Below are positions 9,032 through 18,176 of a DNA stretch of 64,000 nucleotides, in pieces. Each line of letters begins with the position of its first letter. The first letter of the stretch is position 1. A program made the position numbers and the translations under genes. The notes under the pieces were generated by a model, which worked only from the letters and a program-made list of their open reading frames with translations, was not told where the DNA came from and ran no database searches. Source of the DNA: Pseudomonas fluorescens (lineage in GTDB: Bacteria > Pseudomonadota > Gammaproteobacteria > Pseudomonadales > Pseudomonadaceae); NCBI RefSeq assembly GCF_004683905.1, contig NZ_CP038438.1:5580001-5644000 (forward strand). The letters run 5' to 3'.

Positions 9032-10327
9032 ATGGACGTCACCGCAAAAATCAGCCTGGGCGATCCGCTGGAACCCGCACGCAAGGCCACCGCACAGATG
9101 CTGCAGGAGCGCGAGCGCACTTTCTCGCTGCCGCAGCCGTTCTACAGCGACGAACGCCTGTTCGATATCGACATGCAGGAGATCTTCCAGAAAGAGTGGT
9201 TGATCGCCGGCATGACTTGCGAGATCCCGGCCAAGGGCAACTACCTGACCCTGCAGGTCGGCAAGAACCCGATCATCGTCATTCGTGGCGCCGACGGTGT
9301 GGTGCATGCCTTTCATAACGTCTGCCGCCACCGTGGCTCGCGCCTGTGCACCAGCGAAAAGGGCAAGGTCGCCAAGCTGGTCTGCCACTACCACCAGTGG
9401 ACCTACGAACTGGACGGACGCCTGCTGTTCGCCGGCACCGAGATGGGCGCCGACTTCGACATGAAGCAGTACGGCCTCAAACCGGTGAACGTGAAGACTG
9501 CCGGCGGCTACATCTTCATCAGCCTGGCGGAGTATCCGCCGGCCATCGATGACTTCCTGTCGACGCTGAACCACTACATGGAACCGTACGATATGGAGAA
9601 CACCAAGGTGGCGATCACCACCACCTTGATGGAAAAGGCCAACTGGAAACTGGTGCTGGAAAACAACCGCGAGTGCTACCACTGCAACGCGTCGCACCCG
9701 GAACTGCTGAAAACCCTGCTGGAATGGGACGACGTCACCGACCCGCGCGCCGATCAGGCGTTCAAGGATCACGTCGCCGCCTCCGCCGCTGCCTGGGAAG
9801 CCGAGAAGATCCCTTATGCCCACGCCAGTTTCGGCCTGCGCAACCGCATCGTGCGCATGCCGCTGCTCAAGGGCACCGTATCTATGACCCTGGACGGCAA
9901 ACAGGGCTGCGCCAAACTGATGGGCCGGATCAAGAACCCGGATCTCGGTTCGATGCGCATCCTGCACCTGCCGCACTCGTGGAACCACTGCATGGGCGAC
10001 CACATCATCGTCTTCACCGTATGGCCGATCAGCGCCCAGGAAACCATGGTCACCACCAAATGGCTGGTGCACAAGGATGCGGTCGAAGGCGTGGATTACG
10101 ACGTCGAGCGCATGCGCCAGGTGTGGGACGCGACCAACGATCAAGACCGGCGTCTGGCCGAAGAGAACCAGCGCGGGATCAACTCCACCGCTTATCAGCC
10201 GGGGCCGTACTCCAAGACTTACGAGTTTGGCGTGGTCAACTTCGTGGACTGGTACAGCGAGCGGATGCTGAGCAACCTTGGGGCGGAACCTGCGCCGTAC
10301 CTCAAGGGCGTGCCGGTTCAGGGCTAA
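9032..10327 (+). CDS. gbcA: Glycine betaine demethylase, Rieske oxygenase component
   Basis: This 431-residue ring-hydroxylating-type dioxygenase alpha subunit removes one methyl of glycine betaine as formaldehyde, giving dimethylglycine. The Rieske cluster ligands are Cys98, His100, Cys118 and His121 (C-x-H-x17-C-x2-H). The mononuclear iron region ENNRECYHCNASH supplies His217 and His222. The start is MDVTAKISLGD behind TTGAGG. It pairs with the divergent gbcB. Followed by a REPIN rather than by another pathway gene, it is probably monocistronic. Confidence 0.96.
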   Translation: MDVTAKISLGDPLEPARKATAQMLQERERTFSLPQPFYSDERLFDIDMQEIFQKEWLIAGMTCEIPAKGNYLTLQVGKNPIIVIRGADGVVHAFHNVCRHRGSRLCTSEKGKVAKLVCHYHQWTYELDGRLLFAGTEMGADFDMKQYGLKPVNVKTAGGYIFISLAEYPPAIDDFLSTLNHYMEPYDMENTKVAITTTLMEKANWKLVLENNRECYHCNASHPELLKTLLEWDDVTDPRADQAFKDHVAASAAAWEAEKIPYAHASFGLRNRIVRMPLLKGTVSMTLDGKQGCAKLMGRIKNPDLGSMRILHLPHSWNHCMGDHIIVFTVWPISAQETMVTTKWLVHKDAVEGVDYDVERMRQVWDATNDQDRRLAEENQRGINSTAYQPGPYSKTYEFGVVNFVDWYSERMLSNLGAEPAPYLKGVPVQG

Positions 10328-10337
10328 AAGCAAAAGC

Positions 10338-10429
10338 TTCGCGAGCAAGCTCGCTCCCACAGGGACTGGCGGTGTACACAAATTCTGTTATCACCGCCGA
10401 CCACTGTGGGAGCGAGCTTGCTCGCGAAG
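10338..10429. repeat. REPIN-type inverted repeat
   Basis: TTCGCGAGCAAGCTCGCTCC and its inverted copy are separated by about 45 bases between the convergent gbcA and metallophosphoesterase genes. Confidence 0.88.
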
Positions 10430-10449
10430 AGGCCGGCCCTGTCACCGCC

Positions 10450-11694
10450 TCACTTCGATGACCACCTCACACTGCCATCCTCGCCAATAAACTCCTCAAA
10501 AATATCCTCCCCCACCAACCTGATTTTCGCGTAGCCATTCAACACCCGCAGCGGATACGCCGGGTCGTTGGCATCCTGCGTCTCCGACCACAACACCCGC
10601 GAATGCCCGTCCAGCTCGCTGGCATTGCCATAGGGAATCGCCCCGTGCCCGGCGCAACGCGCATGCAGGCCGCCCTGTTGCGCGTAAACGATGCCGTTGT
10701 GCAGATGCCCCCAGTACCAATAGTCCGGCTCGCGCCCCAGGGCATCGCATACCGGTTGATACAGCGCGGTCTGATGGTGTCCGGAAATATCGAAGCCCTG
10801 ATGATGACTGAGCACCATGATCTTTTTGCGCTTGGGCAAGGCTTTCATCCAAGTGATCTGCGGCTCGTTGAGCGTGCCGTCCATGTACAGGTTCATCGCG
10901 TCCGAGGCATACGCCGAATCCAGCCCGACCACCAGCCAGTCGTCGTTGATCAAGGCGAAATAACTGGTGCCCTGCTGCCCCGGAAAGCGCTTGGCCAGTT
11001 CCTTGAAATAGCCGTGGGCGCCGCTGTACATCTCGTGGTTGGAGTTGAGGGTGAACGAGCCGTGGCTGCCCATCGGCCAACCGGCCATGTCGACGTCTTC
11101 CTGCGAATGGCTGCCGGCGTAGTAAACATCGCCCAGATGGATGGTGAAATCCGCTTGCGCCAGTTGCATCTGGTTGGCGACTGAAACTGCCGGCGCATGA
11201 CTGTCGAAGGGGCCGGTGCCCCAGTCGCCGGCAATCGCCAAAGTCACGTCGCGCTCCATCTGCACCACCGCCGGGTCAGTGCCGAAGGTCGCGTGATGGC
11301 GCAGGTTTTCAATCCACTTGAGCAGCGCTTCGCTCCACAGCAGGTCGAGCAATTCCCACTTGCGACAGCCGAGCAGGCTGCCGTCCTGCAACACCCGGGT
11401 TGCCAGTTGATCGGGCGATTGCGGCAACGGTGTGGCATTGCCGATACGCAGGATCGACAACCCGTGGGACAACTCCCACGGCACCGCCGGCTCGTCGCCC
11501 GGCAACTCACCGTTTTTCAGCACGTACTGCGCCTGATCGTGACCGCGCTGCAGCAGCTTGATGATCGCCTGAAACTCCTGCGGTTCCAGCTCGCTGATGA
11601 GCTTCATCCAGGCCATTTCCATGCGCGTGAACAAGCCGTGAATGCGCAGTTTGACCTTGTCGTACTCGTGTTCCCAATGACTGACCAGTGACAT
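10450..11694 (-). CDS. Calcineurin-like metallophosphoesterase
   Basis: This 414-residue protein has a helical N-terminal region (1-145) of no recognised family and then a calcineurin-type phosphoesterase domain. The metal-site motifs are in order: GDWGTG (Asp157), HLGDVYYAG (Asp189), NSNHEM (Asn219-His220), SHHQG (His297) and WGHLHN (His330, His332). The third motif reads SNHE where GNHE is usual, but the Asn-His pair is kept. There is no signal peptide, so it is probably cytoplasmic. The gene starts 25 bases after the di-haem cytochrome stop, so the two are co-transcribed. The substrate cannot be told from sequence. Together with the cytochrome and the GMC-hydrolase fusion it forms an accessory module inside the betaine locus. 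Confidence 0.85.
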   Translation of the reverse strand: MSLVSHWEHEYDKVKLRIHGLFTRMEMAWMKLISELEPQEFQAIIKLLQRGHDQAQYVLKNGELPGDEPAVPWELSHGLSILRIGNATPLPQSPDQLATRVLQDGSLLGCRKWELLDLLWSEALLKWIENLRHHATFGTDPAVVQMERDVTLAIAGDWGTGPFDSHAPAVSVANQMQLAQADFTIHLGDVYYAGSHSQEDVDMAGWPMGSHGSFTLNSNHEMYSGAHGYFKELAKRFPGQQGTSYFALINDDWLVVGLDSAYASDAMNLYMDGTLNEPQITWMKALPKRKKIMVLSHHQGFDISGHHQTALYQPVCDALGREPDYWYWGHLHNGIVYAQQGGLHARCAGHGAIPYGNASELDGHSRVLWSETQDANDPAYPLRVLNGYAKIRLVGEDIFEEFIGEDGSVRWSSK

Positions 11695-11719
11695 GGCGTA
11701 ATCCTCTATCCGTAAGGGT

Positions 11720-13597
11720 TCACAGGGTTTTCATGAATTCGATCAACGCACGTTTGTCGTCGTCCGACAGCGTGGTGCCATACAGGTGACCGCTGTTGTG
11801 GTTGCCCTCCAGTCGGGTGTCGTATTTGAAATCCGCCGAGGCTTTGGCCTGAGCGCCCGTGGTGACGAAACCGACGTTGACCGGGTCGTAGACGTCGGAG
11901 CCGGTGATGAACACCACCGGACGTTTTTCCGGCGGTTGCAGCAGATCCCACAGGGTCGGCACCGAACCGTTGTGCAGGTAAGGCGCGCGCAGCCAGATAC
12001 CGTCAGTCGGCGTGTTGCTGTAGCTCTGGGTCTTGCGATACGCGCCGAAGTCGAACGGCGGTTTCTTGAAGGTATGGAACGCCGTCACCAGACCGGTGGT
12101 GAACGAATCGAGCCGATGTGGATCGGTGCCGAGCTGGTCGATGTTGGTGGTCACTTGCCCGGTGTCGGCGCGTCCGAAGTCGTGGCACGCGGCGCAATTT
12201 GCATCCCAGATCGGCTTGCCTTGCGCGACTTTCGCCTGATCCAGCGCCCACGGCCACGCCGGCGCCTTGTGCCCGAGCAGCCAGTTGGTCACTCGGTTGA
12301 AGCTCGGCGGCAGCACCGACTCCGGCGTTGCGCCCACGGCCATCGCGGCGGCGTAGTTGCGCTCGTGGATCTTGTTGTTATTGCCGTCCCAGTGCAGGTA
12401 CATCGATTCCCGCGGCTTCTGGTTCCACACTTGCGGCAGATCGACGGTGCCGATGGTCGAGTCATCCGGGAAGCCGAACACCACCATTTTCGTCGGGTTG
12501 AAGGTGTCGGTGCGGCCCGGGCCCTGTTGCGGCCGCAGCTTCTGCCAGGCGTAGGCCTGTTTCTGCTTGAGCAAAGCGCTCTTCGCCATCGGAATAATCA
12601 GATAGCGGTTGTAGAGCTTCTCGAAAAAGCCCAGCTGGAATTTGCCGTTGATCGCCGCCATCACCGCGTCGGTGGTGAATTTCGGGTCGCTGGCGCAATC
12701 GTAGGCGAACCACTGGAAGGCCTGCAGTTGCAGGGTGTTGGCCGGCGCGCTCGGCACGTTGACCGCAACGTCGCTGGCATTGGCCCGGTAGGAGCCGGTG
12801 TGACACAGCGCGCAGTTCGGTTCCACGGTCGGGTAACCGATCTGCCGCTTGGCCATGCCGATCGGCAGGTCCTTGCCGTTTTCATAGAGAAAGCCGAAGA
12901 CTTCCCAGCCGCCGGGTTTGGGCAGTTTTTCCGGGCACATCTGCGGCAGCACGGCGAACAGGTAATACGGGATCCGCGCCTCGATACCGAGGCCGATGGC
13001 GGCGTATTTGTAGTGGTCTTCGTCGGAGGCGTATTCCTGCTCCGGCACCACCCGCAGCATCTGGTACCAGGTCTGGTAACCGATGAAACCGAGCAGCGCC
13101 AGCACGACCAAGGTACCGACCTTGAAGGCATGACTCTGCCATTGCCGCGCCCAGGCCGCGCGCCACTCGCGCCAGCCGTCGCACAGCAGCGCCCATGGCC
13201 GGTTCGCGGGCGTGGTGCCGAGGTACAGCAGAATGCCGAGGATCAGGAAGAAGCTCAGATCGCCCATCAGCATCGGCACGAACACCGAACCCTGAATACT
13301 CGTATTGATCAGGTAAATCCAGAACACCACGGCGATCAGCCGCGTCAGCACGCACAGCCAGGAATGCACCACATAGCGCGGCGCGTTGAAGCCCGACGGC
13401 ATGTAAAACACGCTGATGCCCACCAGCAGCATCCCGGCGTTTTCCAGCCACGGGTCGGAGAGTTGCGGCGGCAGACCGACCACCGATGTCAGCAACCCCG
13501 GCGCAAACAGCGCCGGGATCGCGAACACCATGTTCATTGCAATGCCGATCCAGATGAAGCGTTGAAACCAGCGGATGTAGGTATCCATGTCATCCAT
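11720..13597 (-). CDS. Membrane-anchored di-haem cytochrome c
   Basis: This 625-residue protein has about five predicted membrane segments in its first 180 residues (approximately 12-35, 51-70, 77-98, 105-128, 158-181), then a large domain with two c-type haem sites, Cys262-x2-Cys265-His266 (CALCH) and Cys468-x2-Cys471-His472 (CAACH). Haem c attachment means the large domain is periplasmic. The C-terminal part (GIWLRAPYLHNGSVPTLWDLL) resembles the cytochrome/peroxidase-like modules often annotated as partners of GMC-type or other dehydrogenases. It lies between the GMC-hydrolase gene and the metallophosphoesterase gene on the same strand. A role as electron acceptor for the GMC enzyme is plausible but unproven. 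Confidence 0.82.
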   Translation of the reverse strand: MDDMDTYIRWFQRFIWIGIAMNMVFAIPALFAPGLLTSVVGLPPQLSDPWLENAGMLLVGISVFYMPSGFNAPRYVVHSWLCVLTRLIAVVFWIYLINTSIQGSVFVPMLMGDLSFFLILGILLYLGTTPANRPWALLCDGWREWRAAWARQWQSHAFKVGTLVVLALLGFIGYQTWYQMLRVVPEQEYASDEDHYKYAAIGLGIEARIPYYLFAVLPQMCPEKLPKPGGWEVFGFLYENGKDLPIGMAKRQIGYPTVEPNCALCHTGSYRANASDVAVNVPSAPANTLQLQAFQWFAYDCASDPKFTTDAVMAAINGKFQLGFFEKLYNRYLIIPMAKSALLKQKQAYAWQKLRPQQGPGRTDTFNPTKMVVFGFPDDSTIGTVDLPQVWNQKPRESMYLHWDGNNNKIHERNYAAAMAVGATPESVLPPSFNRVTNWLLGHKAPAWPWALDQAKVAQGKPIWDANCAACHDFGRADTGQVTTNIDQLGTDPHRLDSFTTGLVTAFHTFKKPPFDFGAYRKTQSYSNTPTDGIWLRAPYLHNGSVPTLWDLLQPPEKRPVVFITGSDVYDPVNVGFVTTGAQAKASADFKYDTRLEGNHNSGHLYGTTLSDDDKRALIEFMKTL

Positions 13598-13624
13598 TTC
13601 CTTCTGACCACCAACCAGCGATGT

Positions 13625-13762
13625 CCCCTGTGGTGAGGGGATTTATCCCCGATGGGTCGCGAAGCGGCCCCAAACCCTGCCGGCGCGGTCTGTCAGGATG
13701 ATCGCGCACTCAGGTTTTACGACTGCTGCGCAGCCGATCGGGGATAAATCCCCTCGCCACAG
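13625..13762. repeat. REPIN-type inverted repeat (GGGGATTTATCCCC class)
   Basis: CTGTGGTGAGGGGATTTATC and its inverted copy lie about 90 bases apart. The spacer has its own GCGAAGCGGCC and CTGCGCAGCCG arms. It lies between the GMC-hydrolase and cytochrome genes, inside their presumed operon. Confidence 0.88.
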
Positions 13763-13796
13763 AGAATCTCCTCAACACAGAAATCAGTAATCGATC

Positions 13797-16700
13797 TCAG
13801 CCGAGGGCCGTTTTCTCCAGGTGTTCAAGGATGAGCGGATACACATCCACCACCGCGTTCTTGCCGAACATGCAGTCGATGTGGCCGTAACCCGGCACTA
13901 CGTGCCGGCTGTAGCGCTCCGGCCCGTGGACTTCGCAGACTCGCTGGTAGGTCTTGAGCGTGCTTTCCGGCAGATAGCACTGGTTCTCCGCGCCGCTGAT
14001 AAAGCAGATCGGCATCGTCAGCCGCTCGAAGTGCGGCATGTACACATCGTTGCCCTTGAAATCCACCAGGTGCCCTTTGCGCACGATCAGCGCCAGGTGC
14101 TCGAAGGTCTCGATGTTCGATTCGCCGAACAGTTCGTGCAGGTTGTCGTGCAGGGTTTCGTTGAGGGTGTCGTGGCGATACAGCGAGGCGTACATGAAAG
14201 TGATGCGGTGGCACACCGGGTTGGTGCAATAACCCTGCGCCTCGATTCGCGCGTAGCCGTTGAGGGCTTTGTCATAGAGTCGGTTGAACCAGTTCTCCTT
14301 GCTGTCGGCGTAAGCGGTCATCGATTTGATGCCGATCGCATCGAGCATCCCCGGCAGGTGCAGACCGGCCTTCAACCCGGTAGCGGTGGCGACCACGGTG
14401 TCAGCGGCAATCTGCGAGCAGACCACCGAACGCACCCCTTGCAGCCCCGCCAGCAACGACATGAAGAACGTCGTCGCGCCGTAGCAATGCACCACGCACT
14501 GCACGTCCTTGGCCTTGGTCGCTTGTTGAATCTGCGCGATGGCAGCCTTGAAGTCGTACTGGGCGATCTGGTCGCCATTCCACTCTTTCTTGCTCGCCGG
14601 CAGCAGAATGCTCACCCGGAAATCCAGCAGCCACACGTCATAGTCGTGCTTGCACAGGTACTCCAGCAGGTTGGTCTGGATGGTGTCGGTGGAAAAGATA
14701 TTCGAGCCGACGCCCAGGCCATGCACCAGCATCACCGGGCCTTTGCTACCGGCCTGATAACGGGTCAGGCGCAGCTCGACGCCGTCCTCGGTGGGGAAGA
14801 AATGCACCGCCGGGATCGGCGCATCCAGTGGCCGTTTCAAGCGTGGCGGCGCGTCGGGGTTGAAGTAGATATCGCCAGCGAAGACCCCGCCGTAACTCTC
14901 CCAGAGAATTCCGGCGAAGAACTTGCCGAAGCGCGCCAGGCCTTCGATGCGCTCGCGCTCGTTGCGCGCGTTGAGCACTTTCATGGTGGTCATCTGCTTG
15001 GCGAAATCGGTCGGATGAATGTGCATCACCCCGGAGCCGATCACCTCGCCCGACTTGTCCGGCCCGCGATACAGCGTCACGTACAGAGTGCTGGTGTCGT
15101 GCCAGATGTTCAGCACGCCGTTGTCTTCCGGCACGGTTTTGAAGGCGCTGAAGAAGTAGTCGCTGCCGTCCTCGGCGGTCAGTTTCATGTCGTATTTCAT
15201 GTGCCGCGTGTCGACCTGCTGCTCGAATTGCTCGAACAGATTGAACACGCCGTTGCTGGCGGTCAGCGGTTGCGGCGACAGCGCCGGGGCATTGACCGTA
15301 CCGACAATGGTCGCGGCGTGCTCCGGTTCCTTGATCATCCGGTTGAGGTCGTTGGCGGTGATGGTCAGGGTGAAGTCGATTGGCGAGTTGTCCGCCTCGC
15401 CGCGTTTGGCCGCCGCTTCGTAGACTTTCAGATCGGTGCTTTGCGCGGCGGTGAAGGCGCGGGAGAAATAGCCTTTCATGGTTTCGGTGAACTGCACGCC
15501 GAGGGTCGGCGGCGCTACCTGTTTGCGCGGTGCCGACGGCAGCGTGTAGTCGATCTTCCAGCCACGGTCGGCGGCCAGCAGGCCCATGTTGCGTTCACTC
15601 ACGGCGGAGATGGTCAGCAGCGGATTGACCGCCAGCGAGGTCGGGATCACCGCGCCGTCGGTCACGTACAGACTGGCGTAAACATCGGTGCCGGCCGCGC
15701 CGCTGAACACCTGGCCCTTGTGATTGACCACGCCTTGCGTCGCGTCTTCGCCCATCACGCAACCGCCCAGCGGATGCACAGAAACGATGCTGTGCTTGAG
15801 CAGCCTGGTCCAGATCGGGTTCTCGACCCAGACCCCGCCCAACGCCTTGGTGCTCTGGTACAGACGCTCATTGCCGAGTTTGAAGTTTTCCTGCTCGCCG
15901 ACACCCGGCCAGTCGATGCGCAACTGGTCCTTGTTGTCGAGAATCATCCGGCCCTGACCGCTGTCGTGGCTCATGATCAGGTAGGTCTGCATGTTGTGCA
16001 GCGCGCCGTAATACGGGCCACGCAGGAAGCTCTCGGCCTCGCGCTCCTTGTAGCCGAGCTTGCCGCTGAAACTGTCGTCCGTGGCCTTGCCGATCATCTC
16101 GGCAAACCCGGCCATCGCCGGCACCATCGGCCGGCCGAGGGCGCCGGGGATCGAGCCTTCCTCGATGACCATGCGGCTGCGCCAGTCACCTTCGGTGCGC
16201 ATGTCGATGATCGAGGTGATGCACGGGCCGACCGGGTGCAGTTCCTTGGCCGAATGCGCACCGAAACCGATGCCGTTGATGGTCTGCTCGCAGTTGTGGC
16301 CGAAACCGAGGATGTCGCCGTTACCGCTCATGTTCTCGCCGAGCTGACCGGACATCACCAGACCCTTGTCCCGCGAACGCAGCAGAATTTCGGTAGAGCC
16401 GAGGGTGCCGGCGGAAACCACGACGATATCGGCCTTCACGAACAGCGTCGGCGCGTCGAATTTCTCGCGCCCGCTGTCGAGGTACTGGAAGTGCACGATC
16501 CAGCCATCGCCGTCGCGCTCCAGATGCCGCACCTCAGCCTGGCAGAAAATCTCCGCGCCATGGTTCCAGGCATCCGGCAGATAGTTCATCAGCGTGGTGT
16601 TCTTGGCCTTGTTGTTACAGCCCGAGACGCAGTCGCCGCACTGGTTGCACGGCAGTTGCTCGACGCCGACGTGGTTGAGGTTGTTCGGCAGTTTGTCGAA

Positions 16701-17249
16701 GGTCACGTTGATCGGTGGCTTGTAGAAATGCGCGCCTTGCTTGAGGTAGTCCGCAGACTTTTTGTTGGCGTCGAGCTTGGGCAGGTTCGGCGCGTTGTTC
16801 GGGTACGGATTGGGCTTGAGCATTTCCCGGGCGCGGGCGTAACCGTCCTTGAGCAGCGTATCGCGATGATCGCGTACCGCCTGCGGCCAGCGTGGATCCT
16901 CGAACACCCCGGGTTCCGGCTCCAGGGCAACGTTGGCGTTGATCAGCGATGTACCGCCGAGGCCGCAGCCGACCACCACGTTCTGCTGGGCATTCACATG
17001 CAGGTCGAACAGCCCGGTGCGCGAGCCGATGTGGCCGTCCGGGTCATGCACCTGCAACTCTTCGGTCGCGGCGATCATGGTGTTGGGGTATTCACCGGGC
17101 TGGATTTCCCGCCCGCGTTCGAGCAGGCACACCTGCTTGCCGGCCCGGGACAGGCGCGACGCAGCAATGCCGCCGCCATAACCGGAGCCGATGACGATCA
17201 CGTCGTAGTGTTCCTTGATCTCGCTGATGGGCGTTGCGATGCGTGTCAT
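13797..17249 (-). CDS. GMC oxidoreductase fused to an alpha/beta-hydrolase
   Basis: This 1150-residue two-enzyme fusion has an N-terminal half (about 1-560) that is a GMC flavoprotein of the cholesterol-oxidase-like type, with FAD motif VIVIGSGYGGG (17-27), a four-Cys motif C201-x2-C204-x2-C207-x3-C211 followed by NNKAKNTTLMNYL as in related GMC proteins, and HPLGGCVMG (492-500) and VNPLLTISA near the end of the FAD domain. A linker of about 230 residues follows, then an alpha/beta-hydrolase (about 815-1150) with oxyanion motif VHGLGVGSN (842-850), nucleophile elbow HCYGA (Cys922 where Ser is usual) and a terminal GYGHID His. There is no signal peptide. It is the first gene of a three-gene minus-strand module. 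It is not BetA, which is encoded separately here. The substrate is unknown; an ester- or lipid-linked alcohol is a guess. Confidence 0.85.
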   Translation of the reverse strand: MTRIATPISEIKEHYDVIVIGSGYGGGIAASRLSRAGKQVCLLERGREIQPGEYPNTMIAATEELQVHDPDGHIGSRTGLFDLHVNAQQNVVVGCGLGGTSLINANVALEPEPGVFEDPRWPQAVRDHRDTLLKDGYARAREMLKPNPYPNNAPNLPKLDANKKSADYLKQGAHFYKPPINVTFDKLPNNLNHVGVEQLPCNQCGDCVSGCNNKAKNTTLMNYLPDAWNHGAEIFCQAEVRHLERDGDGWIVHFQYLDSGREKFDAPTLFVKADIVVVSAGTLGSTEILLRSRDKGLVMSGQLGENMSGNGDILGFGHNCEQTINGIGFGAHSAKELHPVGPCITSIIDMRTEGDWRSRMVIEEGSIPGALGRPMVPAMAGFAEMIGKATDDSFSGKLGYKEREAESFLRGPYYGALHNMQTYLIMSHDSGQGRMILDNKDQLRIDWPGVGEQENFKLGNERLYQSTKALGGVWVENPIWTRLLKHSIVSVHPLGGCVMGEDATQGVVNHKGQVFSGAAGTDVYASLYVTDGAVIPTSLAVNPLLTISAVSERNMGLLAADRGWKIDYTLPSAPRKQVAPPTLGVQFTETMKGYFSRAFTAAQSTDLKVYEAAAKRGEADNSPIDFTLTITANDLNRMIKEPEHAATIVGTVNAPALSPQPLTASNGVFNLFEQFEQQVDTRHMKYDMKLTAEDGSDYFFSAFKTVPEDNGVLNIWHDTSTLYVTLYRGPDKSGEVIGSGVMHIHPTDFAKQMTTMKVLNARNERERIEGLARFGKFFAGILWESYGGVFAGDIYFNPDAPPRLKRPLDAPIPAVHFFPTEDGVELRLTRYQAGSKGPVMLVHGLGVGSNIFSTDTIQTNLLEYLCKHDYDVWLLDFRVSILLPASKKEWNGDQIAQYDFKAAIAQIQQATKAKDVQCVVHCYGATTFFMSLLAGLQGVRSVVCSQIAADTVVATATGLKAGLHLPGMLDAIGIKSMTAYADSKENWFNRLYDKALNGYARIEAQGYCTNPVCHRITFMYASLYRHDTLNETLHDNLHELFGESNIETFEHLALIVRKGHLVDFKGNDVYMPHFERLTMPICFISGAENQCYLPESTLKTYQRVCEVHGPERYSRHVVPGYGHIDCMFGKNAVVDVYPLILEHLEKTALG

Positions 17250-17559
17250 GAGGGTGTTCCTCTCTCAGGCAGATGGGGCAACTCTGCGGTTGCCTGCAAT
17301 CAATGGGCGAACGGGCACCTGGCCTCCGGGTCGAGCCCGGCGACAGCACAGCGGTTAAAGCAGGAGGTCGCTACAGACGAGCGCGTTGATTGGCCGCACG
17401 ACGTAACGTGCGCTTGCGTGGCGAGGGGGGATGGCGGTGTGGGCGGCTATCCATCATGCGTTCTCCCAGAACCTGATGTGGATAAGTGACGGCTGTCCTT
17501 GTGCCATTGCAGTGAAGACAGCGCAGGAATCGAAGTCAAGGCAACGCTTTAGAACTGTA
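17250..17559. other. Upstream region of the GMC-hydrolase gene
   Basis: No gene was found. It should hold the promoter of the minus-strand GMC-hydrolase gene. It contains a perfect DnaA-box 9-mer in reverse orientation (TGTGGATAA, 17477-17485). No clear promoter hexamers were picked out by eye. Confidence 0.5.
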
Positions 17560-18172
17560 TGAAATCTGATCAATTGCCGTTTGGACTATGCCCGGCGGGG
17601 CCTGCAGGGTTTGGCGAACAAGTTATCCACATAGCCATGCACAGCAAATGGGGGTAACTGTGGATGAATGGAAAAATAACTGCCTGATTTGTGAAGAAAA
17701 ATCGTGACTTATCCAGAAGGATGGTTTGCAGGAGTGATTGGCTGTTTTTTGATCAAATATCTACACGTCACGTTTCACATGGCCTGTAGAGGGTGGCGAA
17801 CACGTTATCCACAGAAGCGCCAACAGAGTTCGGGGGTAACTTTGTGGCTGCTGTGGAAAAGTGCTGAGGACTGTGGGAAATCGGGCGTAGCGCAGGGATT
17901 ATCAGCCTGAAACGCTTCATCGATCATTTATTGATCAAATCCCTGCAAGCCACGGTTTATATACCTTGCAGCGAACAGCGAACATCTTGTCCACAGAAGC
18001 GCCAACAGAGATTGGGGGCAACTCTTGAAGTTATTCAGGAGAAAAAGCCCGGTAAAACCGTGACTTAGGCTGGTGTTTTTTGAGCTGGGGCTTGGAGGGC
18101 TTGATTGGCGTGGGATACAGGGATGGGCGAACACGTTATCCACAGATCCGCCAACAGGGATTGTGGGTAAAC
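17560..18172. repeat. Four-copy degenerate tandem repeat, each copy with a DnaA-box-like 9-mer
   Basis: Four copies of a roughly 182-base unit. The 9-mers sit at 17623 (TTATCCACA), 17805 (TTATCCACA), 17987 (TTGTCCACA) and 18136 (TTATCCACA), spaced 182, 182 and 149 bases. Each copy has a fixed context: a GATCAA (GAGCTG in copy 4) 54-55 bases before the box, GCGAACA directly before it, and GCCAACAGAG...GGGGTAACT after it, best kept in copies 2-4. Extra one-mismatch boxes occur at 17659 and 17852 (reverse) and 17709. No open reading frame is conserved across copies. It lies between the GMC-hydrolase gene and etfB. DnaA binding or another replication-linked role is inference. Confidence 0.75.
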
Positions 18173-18176
18173 ACTA

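Noticed and set aside
13797..17249. GMC-hydrolase gene as a second choline dehydrogenase
   Set aside because: Its domain layout, Cys motif and hydrolase fusion differ from BetA, and betA is present at 46462-48165.
13821..17489. 1222-codon open frame on the plus strand
   Set aside because: It is the antisense shadow of the GMC-hydrolase fusion, whose motifs and codon use are clear on the minus strand.
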